DNA of 49,771 nt, taken from Bryobacterales bacterium (GTDB lineage: Bacteria; Acidobacteriota; Terriglobia; Bryobacterales; Bryobacteraceae). The stretch spans positions 1 to 49,771 of the forward strand of contig JADZGD010000121.1 in NCBI GenBank assembly GCA_020854055.1. The letters are read 5' to 3'. Both the position numbers and the translations under genes were made by a program. Below the pieces are notes generated by a model. The model made no database searches, was not told where the DNA came from, and saw only the letters and a program-made list of their open reading frames with translations. This document shows, one piece after another, positions 8,663-17,450 of this stretch. Every line of letters starts with the position of its first letter. Positions within the stretch are counted from its first letter, which is position 1.

Positions 8663-9847
8663 ATGGCCGGTAGTCTTGCTCCCCTTTCTCCTCCCCGCCG
8701 CCTGCTGTTCGGCCCGGGGCCTTCGCTGGTAGAGCCGCGCGTATATGAGGCGATGACCAAGCCGATCGTCAGTCACGTGGATCCCTATTTCTTCCACGTG
8801 GTGGAGGACATTCGCGCCGTCTTGCGGAGACTGTTCGGCACCAGCAACGAATTTACACTGGTAATGTCGGCTACGGGCAGCGGGGGAATGCAAACCGCGG
8901 TGGCCAATTTTGTCGAGCCGAGGTCCAAATTCGCAGTTCTCTCCAACGGATACTTCTGTGAGCGAATCGCCGAAATGGCGCGCCGCGTGGGCGCTAACGT
9001 CGTGCGGCTGGAGAAGCCCTGGGGCGAAACCTTCAGCGATTCCGAGGTGCGGACATTCGTGCACCGGGAGCGGCCGCAGGTAGTGGCCTACGTGCAAGCG
9101 GAGACGTCGACCGGGGCCCTTCAGATGGGTCTTGCGATCGGCGCCGCGGCTCACGAAGCGGGAGCGCTGGTGATTGCCGACGCGGTCACTTCGCTGGGCG
9201 GTATGCCGGTGCAGGTGGACGCCATGGGGATCGACGTTGCCTATAGTTGTACCCAGAAAGCGCTGGCCTGTGTGCCCGGGCTATCGCCGATCACCGTTTC
9301 CGCCCGTGCCATGGAATGGCTGCGCGCGCGCAGGAGCCCAATCCCGGACTGGTATTTCGACCTGAAACTGCTCGACGAGTATTACCACGGCGCGGCTCAC
9401 CGCTACCACCACACCACGCCGGTCTCTACCTTCTACGCGCTGCGCGAGGCGCTGGCGGTAATTGACGAAGAAACGGTGGAAAAGAGATGGGCGCGCCACC
9501 TGCTGGCGCATCGCGCCTTTGTCGCCGGCATCGAGGCCATGGGACTCACCATGCACGTTGCCGATCCGCACCGGCTCTGGACCGTGAACACGCCGCGGGT
9601 GCCCGAGGGTATCGACGACGTGAAGGTGCGCCGGCGGATGATGGCGGAGTACGATATCGAGATCCTCGGCGGCTTTGGTCCACTGGCCGGCAGGATCTTC
9701 CGCATCGGCCTGATGGGGATGGTGGCCACGCGTGAGAATGTCCTGCTGCTGCTTGACGCGCTGCAAAAGTCACTGACCGCGGAGGGTTTCGCCGCGCGCG
9801 GGAACGCACGCGAGGCGGCAGAGGCGATCTTTCATCGCGCGGCTTGA
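8663..9847 (+). CDS. Class V PLP-dependent aminotransferase (alanine/serine-glyoxylate type)
   Basis: A 394-aa fold-type I PLP enzyme of the alanine-glyoxylate / serine-pyruvate aminotransferase group, acting in the cytosol on glyoxylate or related keto acids. Evidence: the N-terminal FGPGPSLVEPRVYEAM motif; the phosphate-binding MSATGSGGMQTAV; the cofactor aspartate in VIADAVTSLGGMPVQVD; and the Schiff-base lysine K199 in YSCTQKALACVPGLSP. The HHTTPVSTFYALREAL segment is also typical. ATG 8663 is preceded by a GAGG-like site. The substrate cannot be fixed from sequence; relatives also use phosphonates or purine-derived amines. Confidence 0.92.
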   Translation: MAGSLAPLSPPRRLLFGPGPSLVEPRVYEAMTKPIVSHVDPYFFHVVEDIRAVLRRLFGTSNEFTLVMSATGSGGMQTAVANFVEPRSKFAVLSNGYFCERIAEMARRVGANVVRLEKPWGETFSDSEVRTFVHRERPQVVAYVQAETSTGALQMGLAIGAAAHEAGALVIADAVTSLGGMPVQVDAMGIDVAYSCTQKALACVPGLSPITVSARAMEWLRARRSPIPDWYFDLKLLDEYYHGAAHRYHHTTPVSTFYALREALAVIDEETVEKRWARHLLAHRAFVAGIEAMGLTMHVADPHRLWTVNTPRVPEGIDDVKVRRRMMAEYDIEILGGFGPLAGRIFRIGLMGMVATRENVLLLLDALQKSLTAEGFAARGNAREAAEAIFHRAA

Positions 9848-9889
9848 CCCGGATTCAGCGCCGGCGGCTTGCTGTATCATCAGAGTTTT

Positions 9890-11113
9890 ATGTCTCGATT
9901 CACCGGGCTGCTGGGAATCATTCTCATCCTTGCCGCCGCTTTCGTCTTTTCCAAGCATCGCCGTGCCATTCAATACCGCGTGCTTTTTTGGGGAGTTGGC
10001 CTCCAGTTCGCATTTGCATTTCTGGTTCTGAAAACGAATTTCGGTTACGCATTTGAGGCCGCCAGCAGCGGTGTGAACGCCCTGTTGCAATATGCCGAGG
10101 CGGGCAGCCAGTTCGTGTTCGGACCTCTCGGAACCAAGGGCGGACCGCTGGGCGTAGTTTTCGCCTTCCAGGTGCTGCCGATCGTCATCTTCATCGCCTC
10201 TCTGTTTGCCATCCTCTACTATTTCGGCGTGATGCAGGTTTTCGTCAAATTGATGGCGAAAGGGATGCAAGTGGTGATGGGCGCCAGCGGCGCCGAATCC
10301 ACCAACGTGGCGGCCAGCATCTTTATGGGGCAGACGGAGGCGCCGCTCACCATCCGGCCGTTTCTCGCCAACATGACGGAGTCGGAACTCTACACCGTGA
10401 TGGTCAGCGGCATGGCCCATGTTTCGGGCGCGGTGATGGCGGCCTATGTGAAGATCGCCGGCGTGGAGATCAAGCATCTGCTGACGGCGGTGATTATGAC
10501 TGCCCCGGCCACCATCATGCTCGCCAAAATGTTCATTCCGGAAACGGGCAAGCCGGAAACCGCCGGCAACGTCAAGGTAGTGGTGGAGCGGCCGGGAGCG
10601 AACGTAATTGATGCCGCCGCGCGCGGCGCCGGCGACGGACTCGGCCTGGCGCTAAACATCGGCGCCATGCTGATCGCTTTCATTGCATTGATCGCGCTGG
10701 TCAACGGGACGCTCGGCTGGGTCCACACGCTCCCGTTGCTCGGTTGGATACCGCCCACCATGCAGCAGGTTTTCGGTGCCGTGTTCGCACCGGCCGCCTG
10801 GTTAATGGGGGTCAGTTGGAAGGACGCCGCAACGGTGGGCAACCTGCTCGGCACCCGGCTGGTACTGAACGAGTTCGTGGCCTTTCTGCAACTGGGGCCG
10901 CTCAAGGCGCAGATGGATCCCAAGTCGTTTGTCATTGCTACCTATGCGTTGTGCGGCTTCGCCAACTTCAGCTCGATTGCCATCCAGATCGGCGGGATTG
11001 GCGCCCTGGCCCCCAGCCGCAAGTCGGATTTGGCCCGCCTGGGCCTGCGCGCGGTGGCGGCCGGCACGCTGGCCAACTTCCTGTCCGCTTGCATTGCCGG
11101 GATCCTGTTATGA
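9890..11113 (+). CDS. nupC: Concentrative nucleoside transporter (NupC/CNT family)
   Basis: A 407-aa inner-membrane nucleoside symporter. A TTG 21 nt upstream is in frame, but ATG 9890 gives the usual amphipathic N-terminus MSRFTGLLGIILILAAAFVF. Multiple hydrophobic helices alternate with family motifs: GVVFAFQVLPIVIFIASLFA, GQTEAPLTIRPFLANMTESE (Na+/nucleoside-binding GQTEAPL), YALCGFANFSSIAIQIGGIG and the closing LAPSRKSDLARLGLRAVAAG. Its TGA overlaps the ATG of the phosphorylase gene, so uptake and cleavage of nucleosides are translationally coupled. Confidence 0.95.
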   Translation: MSRFTGLLGIILILAAAFVFSKHRRAIQYRVLFWGVGLQFAFAFLVLKTNFGYAFEAASSGVNALLQYAEAGSQFVFGPLGTKGGPLGVVFAFQVLPIVIFIASLFAILYYFGVMQVFVKLMAKGMQVVMGASGAESTNVAASIFMGQTEAPLTIRPFLANMTESELYTVMVSGMAHVSGAVMAAYVKIAGVEIKHLLTAVIMTAPATIMLAKMFIPETGKPETAGNVKVVVERPGANVIDAAARGAGDGLGLALNIGAMLIAFIALIALVNGTLGWVHTLPLLGWIPPTMQQVFGAVFAPAAWLMGVSWKDAATVGNLLGTRLVLNEFVAFLQLGPLKAQMDPKSFVIATYALCGFANFSSIAIQIGGIGALAPSRKSDLARLGLRAVAAGTLANFLSACIAGILL

Positions 11114-11940
11114 GTACCGAAACGATGGAAGCACGAGACTTCCTTGCCGCGCGCATCGCCGGGGGCGTCCCCAAGGCGGCTGTGGTTCTTGGCAGCGGGC
11201 TTGGCGCTTTCGCCGACGAGTTGGAACAGCGCGTGGAGATTCCCTACGGCGCGATTCCGCACTGGCCCGTCTCCACCGCCATCGGGCACGCGGGCAAACT
11301 GGTGTTCGGCGCCATCGAGGGCCTGCCGATCGTGGTGATGTCGGGCCGGGCGCACCTATATGAGGGAAACACGCCTGCCCAGGCCGCGTTTGGTGTTCGC
11401 ACGCTGGGGCGCCTGGGCGTTCGTGTCATTGTTTTCACCAACGCCGCCGGGGGCATCAACCTCGACTACAGCCAGGGCGCGCTGGTGCTGATCTCGGATC
11501 ACATCAATCTTCAGGGATCGAATCCGCTGACCGGTCCGAATGACGATTCGCTCGGCCCCCGCTTTCCCGACATGTCGGAAGCCTACGCGGTCCGCTTCCG
11601 CCAAATCGCCCGGGAGGCAGCCAGGGAGTCTGGTTTCGAGATGCCGGAAGGCATCTATGCAGCTGTGTCCGGACCCAGTTATGAGACGCCGGCCGAGATT
11701 CGTTTTCTACGGACGATCGGCGCCGATCTGGTGGGCATGTCCACCGTGCCCGAGGTGATCGCGGCCAATCACATGGGCCTTGGCTGCCTGGCCATCTCCT
11801 GTGTCACCAACATGGCGGCGGGGATTGCACAGCGGAAAATTGAACACCAGGAGGTGCTCGAAACCGGCCGCCTGGTACGCGGGCGCCTGGTGAGTCTTTT
11901 GAAGGCCGTTCTGCCGCGCCTGGTGATGGAGGTGTCCTGA
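11110..11940 (+). CDS. Purine nucleoside phosphorylase (PNP, trimeric type)
   Basis: Phosphorolyses purine nucleosides to base and ribose-1-phosphate. The start ATG 11110 overlaps the nupC stop in an ATGA; a second in-frame ATG lies at 11125. The 276-aa protein shows the class I motifs GSGLGAFADEL (phosphate site), VVMSGRAHLYEGN, FTNAAGGIN, VSGPSYETPAEIRFLRTIGA and VGMSTVPEVIAANH, followed by CLAISCVTNMAAG. These are diagnostic for the trimeric NP-I family rather than the hexameric DeoD type. It is the second gene of a four-gene salvage operon; cdd starts in its stop codon. Confidence 0.95.
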   Translation: MSTETMEARDFLAARIAGGVPKAAVVLGSGLGAFADELEQRVEIPYGAIPHWPVSTAIGHAGKLVFGAIEGLPIVVMSGRAHLYEGNTPAQAAFGVRTLGRLGVRVIVFTNAAGGINLDYSQGALVLISDHINLQGSNPLTGPNDDSLGPRFPDMSEAYAVRFRQIAREAARESGFEMPEGIYAAVSGPSYETPAEIRFLRTIGADLVGMSTVPEVIAANHMGLGCLAISCVTNMAAGIAQRKIEHQEVLETGRLVRGRLVSLLKAVLPRLVMEVS

Positions 11941-12338
11941 TGGGAGCCGATCTGCGTGAACTAATCGAGGCCGCCTGCGGCGTGCGCCGGAATGCACACG
12001 CCCCCTACTCGCGCTTCCAGGTAGGCGCCGCGCTCGAAGATCATCAGGGCCGGATCCACACCGGCTGCAATGTGGAAAACGCCACCTACGGACTCACGCT
12101 TTGCGCGGAACGGGTTGCCGTATTCAAGGCGGTTTCCGAAGGAGCGCGCCGCTTCACCCGGATCGTGATCGCCGCCGATTCCATGGAGTTGACGCCGCCC
12201 TGTGGCGCCTGCCGGCAGATCCTTTGGGAATTCTGCGGCGATCTGGAGGTGGTCCTGGTTAATTTGCAGGGCAAGCAGGAGGTCCTGGCGCTGGGAGATC
12301 TGTTCCCGAGGCCCTTCGACGATGCGTTTCTCGATTAG
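11940..12338 (+). CDS. cdd: Cytidine deaminase
   Basis: A 132-aa homotetrameric-type cytidine deaminase converting cytidine/deoxycytidine to uridine forms. Diagnostic residues: NVENATYGLTLCAERVAVF, where the CAE motif C55-A-E57 supplies one zinc ligand and the proton-shuttling glutamate, and PCGACRQILWEF with zinc ligands C88 and C91. HAPYSRFQVGAAL binds substrate. The ATG shares a base with the upstream TGA (TGATG), and its 3' end overlaps the next gene by 17 nt, so all four salvage genes are tightly coupled. Confidence 0.97.
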   Translation: MGADLRELIEAACGVRRNAHAPYSRFQVGAALEDHQGRIHTGCNVENATYGLTLCAERVAVFKAVSEGARRFTRIVIAADSMELTPPCGACRQILWEFCGDLEVVLVNLQGKQEVLALGDLFPRPFDDAFLD

Positions 12339-13725
12339 CCTGATTCTTCTCCCGCTGGCGCTGTTCGGCGAGCCGGCGGATTGGCTCATCACCGCGCGCT
12401 ACCTGGTGCCGATGGACGCTTCGCGCCGGGTCATTGAGGATGGCGCGGTGGCGGTGGGCGGCAGCCGGATTCTGGCTGCCGGTTCCCGTGCGGAAATAGA
12501 AAAGCGGTTCAGCTCCCGCCACAGGCTCGACGCCGGCGATGCAATCATTGCTCCGGGCCTCATCAACGCCCATACCCATGCCGCAATGTCGCTGTTTCGT
12601 GGTATCGCCGGCGACGTACCGTTGCGCGAGTGGCTGGAGAACTACATCTTTCCCGCCGAGGCGAAAAACGTCACGCCGGAGTTTGTCCGCTGGGGCACCA
12701 AGCTGGCTGCTCTGGAGATGATGCACGGCGGAACGACCACGTTCGCCGATATGTACTACTTCGAAAGCGACGTCGCCGAGGCGACGCGGGAAGCCGGATT
12801 GCGGGGAGTGCTGGGAGAAACGATACTGAAATTTCCAGCGCCCGATTTCAAGACGCCGCAGGCGGCGCTGGAGTACACCGCCCGTTTCATCGAGCGCTTC
12901 CGTGGCGATCCGCTGATTGTGCCCGCCGTGGCGCCCCACGCCATCTATACCAATACCAGCGCCACGCTGCGGGCCGCGCGAGCACTCGCCGCGCGCTATG
13001 GCGCGCCGCTTTTGATTCATGTTTCCGAGACCGAGCGCGAGAACAAGGACTCGCTGGCCGGGCACGGCTTGACACCCACTGCCTACCTGCATTCGCTTGG
13101 CGTTCTCGCCGGCCGTACCCTGCTTGCTCACGGTGTCTGGTTGACCGATGCCGACATGGAGTTGGTGCGGCAGGCAAACGCCGGTGTGGCGCACTGCCCC
13201 TCGAGCAATCTGATGCTGGCCAGCGGAATCGCCCCGGTTACCGCCATGCTGAGGCACGGAATCAGCGTTGGATTGGGAACCGACGGACCGGCGGGAAGCA
13301 ACAACGACTTCAACATGATGGAGGAGATGGACCTGGCCGCGAAACTTCAGAAGGTGACAGTTGGAGACCCGGCCGCGCTGAAGGCGGTTGATGCCATCGC
13401 CATGGCCACGGTGCTGGGAGCCAGAGCCATCGGGATGGAAAACGAGATCGGATCGCTTGAAAGCGGGAAGAAGGCCGATTTGATCACCATCCGGCTGACT
13501 CGCCCGCATGCGGTTCCGCTGTATGACGTGTATCGCCAGTTGGTCTACGCGTTGAAGGCGAGCGATGTCCGCGACGTCATGGTCAATGGCCGTTTTGTTC
13601 TTCGCCAGGGAAGATCGCTAACCCTGCCGGAGGCCGAAGTGTTGTCCAATGCGCGGCGCCTGGCGCGGAAGGTTGTCAGGCAGCAGAAGTTCGCCTCACC
13701 GGCTCCCGGGCTGGCTGCGCAGTGA
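12322..13725 (+). CDS. MTA/SAH-deaminase-type amidohydrolase with putative signal peptide
   Basis: A 467-aa metal-dependent hydrolase of the TrzN/AtzA/SAH-deaminase branch of the amidohydrolase superfamily, likely deaminating adenosine-like or S-adenosylhomocysteine-like purines. Motifs: GLINAHTHAAMSLFRG (zinc ligands H84, H86), HVSETERE (ligand His), the GTDGPAGSNNDFNMMEEMDL loop with the metal Asp, and SGKKADLITI. ATG 12322 lies inside cdd and gives MRFSISLILLPLALFGEPAD, which looks like a short Sec signal. The superfamily is usually cytosolic, so export would be unusual. The only later Met (M31) would remove part of the first strand. Confidence 0.9.
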   Translation: MRFSISLILLPLALFGEPADWLITARYLVPMDASRRVIEDGAVAVGGSRILAAGSRAEIEKRFSSRHRLDAGDAIIAPGLINAHTHAAMSLFRGIAGDVPLREWLENYIFPAEAKNVTPEFVRWGTKLAALEMMHGGTTTFADMYYFESDVAEATREAGLRGVLGETILKFPAPDFKTPQAALEYTARFIERFRGDPLIVPAVAPHAIYTNTSATLRAARALAARYGAPLLIHVSETERENKDSLAGHGLTPTAYLHSLGVLAGRTLLAHGVWLTDADMELVRQANAGVAHCPSSNLMLASGIAPVTAMLRHGISVGLGTDGPAGSNNDFNMMEEMDLAAKLQKVTVGDPAALKAVDAIAMATVLGARAIGMENEIGSLESGKKADLITIRLTRPHAVPLYDVYRQLVYALKASDVRDVMVNGRFVLRQGRSLTLPEAEVLSNARRLARKVVRQQKFASPAPGLAAQ

Positions 13726-14934
13726 CCTTACCTGTTGCTCAAGGATTCGTAGCTGTTGCTGTAACCGGCGGTTGCGCGATCGCTCCTCTTCGTACTTTTT
13801 TCTCACGGCGATCTTCCTTGCCGTTTCGGCTGCGTTCGCGGCTTCGAGACGCTTCTGTTCAGACCGCAAATAGTTGATTTCGGTGGTGAAGGTTCGATTG
13901 TCCGGCTCGCCTAGAAATCGCGCCGACCCACTCGTCGAAGCCCGGCCATTCTTGTAGACCGTAAGCCTGGAGTCGACATCGTCCGACTTACGGACGTAAA
14001 CGAAGTTACCCTGGCGCAGAAACTCCGGGGTGAGCCGGTGAGTGGTTTTATCCCCGCCGTCGTTAATCTCGAGTTCTCCATAGTCGGCGTTGCGAAGCCA
14101 TGGCGAAGAGTGGTCCCACTCCAGGCGCATCTGTCCATCGGAATCGGCTGCCCGGAATACCAGGTCGGCAGGCTGTCCGGCGCGCAGGAAGTAGTAGGCG
14201 CCCGTGCCGATCAAGCCGATCGCAAGAATCGCCCACAGCAACAGCGCCAACCGGGAGGACGATCGGGCCGGGACCGGTTGCGGCGCCTCGGCAGCGGATT
14301 CCGGCATAGACTGTTCCAACGGAAACGGCCGTTTCACCGCCAATGGCAGCCGTCTCGGCCGAACATCCGGCCTCGCTTCGTGCCGCGAGGAGAATCTGGC
14401 GAACGCAGCGACACTGAAGGGCTTATAGCTCGACTCCGTTTGCAGGGCGCCATCCGGTTCACGGAAAAAGAAGCCGGCGTCGGTGCCGCGATGCCGCGCC
14501 GGACGCAGCACCAGGGTTACCTGCCAGGGCTCGGGAAAATACCGGTCGAAAATCGCCTGGTCTTCGTCGCGAAGGTTGATTTCGGACCGGGTGTGCGACA
14601 CGAACCAGCCGACCGGACGCAAGCCTTCGAGCGTCGGTCCGCTTTCCCGCAGAAGGGCTTCCAACCGGCTGGTGTCAGAGGGAGAGAGCAGAAATGCCGG
14701 TCCCCGGCTGTGCTCGCAGGCGATCTGGCGCCACGTCCGGATATGCACCACGCCGTCTTCATGCCGGCCGTAAAGCACACCGCCTACTTCGATGCCGCCC
14801 CGTGATAGTTTCTGCAGCCCGCTCAAGGCGAGGTTGCAGACCTCTTCGATTGCCTTCTGCGAATACTCGATTCTGGGCGAGCGGCCTTCCACCACCCAAA
14901 TACCCGACTCAGGTTCAACCCAGGTGTCCTTCAT
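13696..14934 (-). CDS. Degenerate JAMM/MPN-domain membrane protein with coiled coil
   Basis: A 412-aa protein. Residues about 24-150 resemble the JAB1/MPN (JAMM) isopeptidase fold: GGIEVGGVLYGRHEDGVVHI with the proton-shuttle-like E49, then VGWFVSHTRSEINLRDEDQA. In place of the canonical HxH and Ser-x2-Asp it has H114-x-R116, Arg122 and D125, so the zinc site is incomplete. A proline-rich linker leads to one transmembrane helix (LALLLWAILAIGLIGTGAYY, about residue 230). A beta-rich domain and a long C-terminal coiled coil (SEQKRLEAANAAETARK onward) follow. It overlaps its upstream partner by 4 nt. It could be a scaffold or a sensor of ubiquitin-like or peptide ligands; no function is established. 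Confidence 0.8.
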   Translation of the reverse strand: MKDTWVEPESGIWVVEGRSPRIEYSQKAIEEVCNLALSGLQKLSRGGIEVGGVLYGRHEDGVVHIRTWRQIACEHSRGPAFLLSPSDTSRLEALLRESGPTLEGLRPVGWFVSHTRSEINLRDEDQAIFDRYFPEPWQVTLVLRPARHRGTDAGFFFREPDGALQTESSYKPFSVAAFARFSSRHEARPDVRPRRLPLAVKRPFPLEQSMPESAAEAPQPVPARSSSRLALLLWAILAIGLIGTGAYYFLRAGQPADLVFRAADSDGQMRLEWDHSSPWLRNADYGELEINDGGDKTTHRLTPEFLRQGNFVYVRKSDDVDSRLTVYKNGRASTSGSARFLGEPDNRTFTTEINYLRSEQKRLEAANAAETARKIAVRKKYEEERSRNRRLQQQLRILEQQVRSLRSQPGSR

Positions 14935-15326
14935 ACCCGGCGAGCTCCGTCTCCCGTCAGCCGATTCGCGCCAGCCGGCAATATCCTCGAAAGCGAGGTT
15001 TGCGTTTCCATATCATCCTCATCGGCGGGTTCATAAAGATGGTAATAGTAAGTGACTGCCGCCATCATTGCGATCAATGCCAAGGCCAAAATCAACCAGG
15101 CGAGGGTTTTCAGGTTCCAGGCGCGCTGGCCGGACATAGCGGCCATCGTCGCCCGTACCACGATAAACGCCAGGGCCGGGCCGAAGATCAGCTTCCAGTA
15201 CCAGGCCATCAGATCGAGGTGGTATTGCCCCCCAACCTGGCTCCACAGTGTGAAAACCGCCACCAGTGCCAGCAGGAATTCGAGCGCTAGCAACAATCGG
15301 AACAGAGCTTGGCTGAAGTCCTTCAC
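14931..15326 (-). CDS. Small multi-pass membrane protein upstream of the JAMM-like gene
   Basis: A 131-aa protein with about four hydrophobic segments: LFRLLLALEFLLALVAVFTL, MAWYWKLIFGPALAFIVV, and a long LAWLILALALIAMMAAVTYY hairpin-sized stretch. A polar acidic tail follows (EPADEDDMETQ). I do not recognise a family. Its stop codon overlaps the start of the JAMM-like protein in an ATGA, so the two are probably translationally coupled and may form a membrane complex. The 5' end slightly overlaps the non-coding lead of the histidine kinase frame on the other strand. Confidence 0.72.
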   Translation of the reverse strand: MKDFSQALFRLLLALEFLLALVAVFTLWSQVGGQYHLDLMAWYWKLIFGPALAFIVVRATMAAMSGQRAWNLKTLAWLILALALIAMMAAVTYYYHLYEPADEDDMETQTSLSRILPAGANRLTGDGARRV

Positions 15327-15470
15327 CGTACCGGCCCGGCTGTCGTGGACGATCTTCGAATTGGGTTCAACTTACACAGCGTAGCATCTCGTGCGGCGGC
15401 GATTTCCTCCGGTAGTACCATACCTGCCGGCAGGGTACCGGGCCAACCCGCTAAAATAAGAGCAAGCCGC

Positions 15471-16655
15471 TTGACGACTCGAATCTTCGCCAAACTGATT
15501 CTCGTGGTGGTGGTGGTCCTTGTGGTGGCCTTCATCGGGGTGAATATCCTTGCCTCGCGGATCGCCGTAAACGCCTATCAGGACGCCAGCGGCCGACAGT
15601 TGGACGATGGGGTGCCGGCGGCCCGGCACGCCAGCGTCATCCGCCGGCAGATCCTGGTGGGTACTGCCATTGCCTTTCTACCAGCCCTGGTACTGGCAGG
15701 GTTTCTGGCGCGCCAGATCTCGTCCCGACTGAGTCATATCATTCGTTATGCTTCCGAGTTAGCCAAGGGGAATTTTGAGGCCCGGCCAAGCTGGTCCGGA
15801 CACGATGAACTGAACATTCTGGGGCGAAAACTCGACGAGACCGGAGAAAAGTTGCGGAAGATGTTCGAGGAACTCCAGCACGAGCGGGCTGAACTGGAGA
15901 AACTGGAGCGGGTACGCAAGGATTTTGTGATCAACGTGTCCCATGAGCTTCGTACGCCGCTGGCTTCAATTCAGGGCTATACGGAAACGCTGCTCGACGG
16001 CGCCCTCGACGATCCCGAACACAACGTTCGCTTCCTCTCCATCATCCGCCAGAACGTCGAACGGCTTACCCGGCTGACCGAGGATCTGCTGACCCTCTCG
16101 CGGATCGAGATGCGCCGTTTGCGCTTCCAGTTCGCCCCCTGCTACGTCCGCCGCTTGTTGGCCGATGCCGCCGATTCGCTGCGGCCGCTGGCGGCAAAGA
16201 AACGCATCACGCTGACGGTGGAGCCGGTTGCGCCCGATCTTGAAGTGTTCTGCGATGCCGAAGCCGTCTACCAGATGCTCTCCAATCTGCTTGATAACGC
16301 ACTGAAGTACACGTCTGAAGGCCGGTCGATCACCAGTGGCGCCCGGCCGGCTGTTTCGGCGGGCCGGGAGATGGTGGAGTTTTATGTCCGTGACGCCGGT
16401 TTCGGTATTCCGGAGGCCGACCTGAGCAGGCTTTTCGAACGCTTCTACCGCGTGGATAAAGCGCGCTCCCGGCAACTGGGCGGCACCGGCCTGGGCCTGG
16501 CGATCGTAAAACATCTGGCCATTGCGCAGGGAGGCGATGTGCGGGTGGAGAGCGAGCTCGGCAAAGGTTCGACGTTCTATTTCAGCCTGCCCGTGCATGA
16601 CCTCGGTTTAACCGAGTTGGGTGGGCTCCGAACGGAGTTGACCGTCTCGCCGTAA
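15471..16655 (+). CDS. Membrane sensor histidine kinase (PhoR/ResE-like)
   Basis: A 394-aa sensor kinase. The frame is open from 15309, but the first 54 codons are not protein-like; TTG 15471, preceded by aagag, starts just before TM1. Order: TM1 (LILVVVVVLVVAFIGVNIL); a periplasmic loop of only about 33 residues; TM2 (ILVGTAIAFLPALVLAGFLA); HAMP; HisKA with H158 in NVSHELRTPLASIQGY; and HATPase_c with N box LSNLLDNALKYT, RDAGFGIPEADL and GTGLGLAIVKHL. The very short loop suggests sensing through the membrane or a partner. It precedes its response regulator, the reverse of the usual order. Confidence 0.93.
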   Translation: MTTRIFAKLILVVVVVLVVAFIGVNILASRIAVNAYQDASGRQLDDGVPAARHASVIRRQILVGTAIAFLPALVLAGFLARQISSRLSHIIRYASELAKGNFEARPSWSGHDELNILGRKLDETGEKLRKMFEELQHERAELEKLERVRKDFVINVSHELRTPLASIQGYTETLLDGALDDPEHNVRFLSIIRQNVERLTRLTEDLLTLSRIEMRRLRFQFAPCYVRRLLADAADSLRPLAAKKRITLTVEPVAPDLEVFCDAEAVYQMLSNLLDNALKYTSEGRSITSGARPAVSAGREMVEFYVRDAGFGIPEADLSRLFERFYRVDKARSRQLGGTGLGLAIVKHLAIAQGGDVRVESELGKGSTFYFSLPVHDLGLTELGGLRTELTVSP

Positions 16656-16699
16656 AGAGGAAATTGTGACCCCGTGATGGCTGAAAGTGAATACCTCGG

Positions 16700-17428
16700 A
16701 TGAAGAAAATTCTGCTGATTGAAGACGACTTCGATCTGTTCGCGCTTTTGAAGTACAACCTGGAGAAAGAGGGGTTCCATCTCATCGGCGCACAAACGGG
16801 TCAGGGTGCGGTGGAATTGTGCTGCCGCGAAATGCCCGATCTGATTCTGCTCGATATTATGCTTCCCGATTCCGACGGACTGGATATTTGCAAGGGAATC
16901 CGCAGTCAACCCGCGCTTGCCCTGATTCCGGTGATCTTTCTTACCGCGAGGGCGTCGGAGGCGGACCGGTTGACGGGCCTCGAACTCGGAGCCAGCGACT
17001 ACATTGTCAAGCCGTTCTTCGTCCGTGAGTTGATCGCCCGCATCAAGGTGCAGTTTCGCAATTCGGCGCCATCCGGTCACCGCCTGTTGAAGTCCGGGGA
17101 CCTGGAGTTGGATCGCGATCGCTGCCGCGCCTGGCTCGCCGGCGTGGAACTGCAACTTACGGCCACCGAGTTCCGCCTGCTGGAGCACCTGATGAACCGT
17201 CCCGGCATTGTGTTCAGCCGCCAGCACCTGCTGGATGCCGTGTGGGGGCACGACCGCGCGGTTACCGACCGCACGGTGGATGTCTACATCCTGCGGTTGC
17301 GACAGAAGATTGAAGGGGGTGGCGCCGGGACCGGGCGAATTCGGTCGGTCCGCGGTTTCGGCTACAGCTTCAATGACGACGCCACCCCGGCGGATGCGGC
17401 GGAGGAAGAGATCACTGCCGGCGCCTGA
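16700..17428 (+). CDS. OmpR/PhoB-family response regulator
   Basis: A 242-aa DNA-binding regulator paired with the kinase 44 nt upstream. The receiver domain has the acidic pair in LLIEDDFDLF (E8, D9, D10), the phosphoacceptor D52 in LILLDIMLPDSDG, a Thr in IFLTARASE, and Lys in DYIVKPFFVREL. The winged-helix C-terminal domain carries LELDRDRCRAWLAGVELQLT, TATEFRLLEHLMNRPG and the recognition-helix region TVDVYILRLRQKIEGG, ending VRGFGYSF. Probable targets are the downstream genes in the same run, but no direct binding site was identified. Confidence 0.95.
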   Translation: MKKILLIEDDFDLFALLKYNLEKEGFHLIGAQTGQGAVELCCREMPDLILLDIMLPDSDGLDICKGIRSQPALALIPVIFLTARASEADRLTGLELGASDYIVKPFFVRELIARIKVQFRNSAPSGHRLLKSGDLELDRDRCRAWLAGVELQLTATEFRLLEHLMNRPGIVFSRQHLLDAVWGHDRAVTDRTVDVYILRLRQKIEGGGAGTGRIRSVRGFGYSFNDDATPADAAEEEITAGA

Positions 17429-17450
17429 AGTTGTGGAAACCATCGGAAAA

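Noticed and set aside
13781..13812. T-run with flanking GC sequence, possible terminator
   Set aside because: Lies inside the coiled-coil coding region of the JAMM-like gene.
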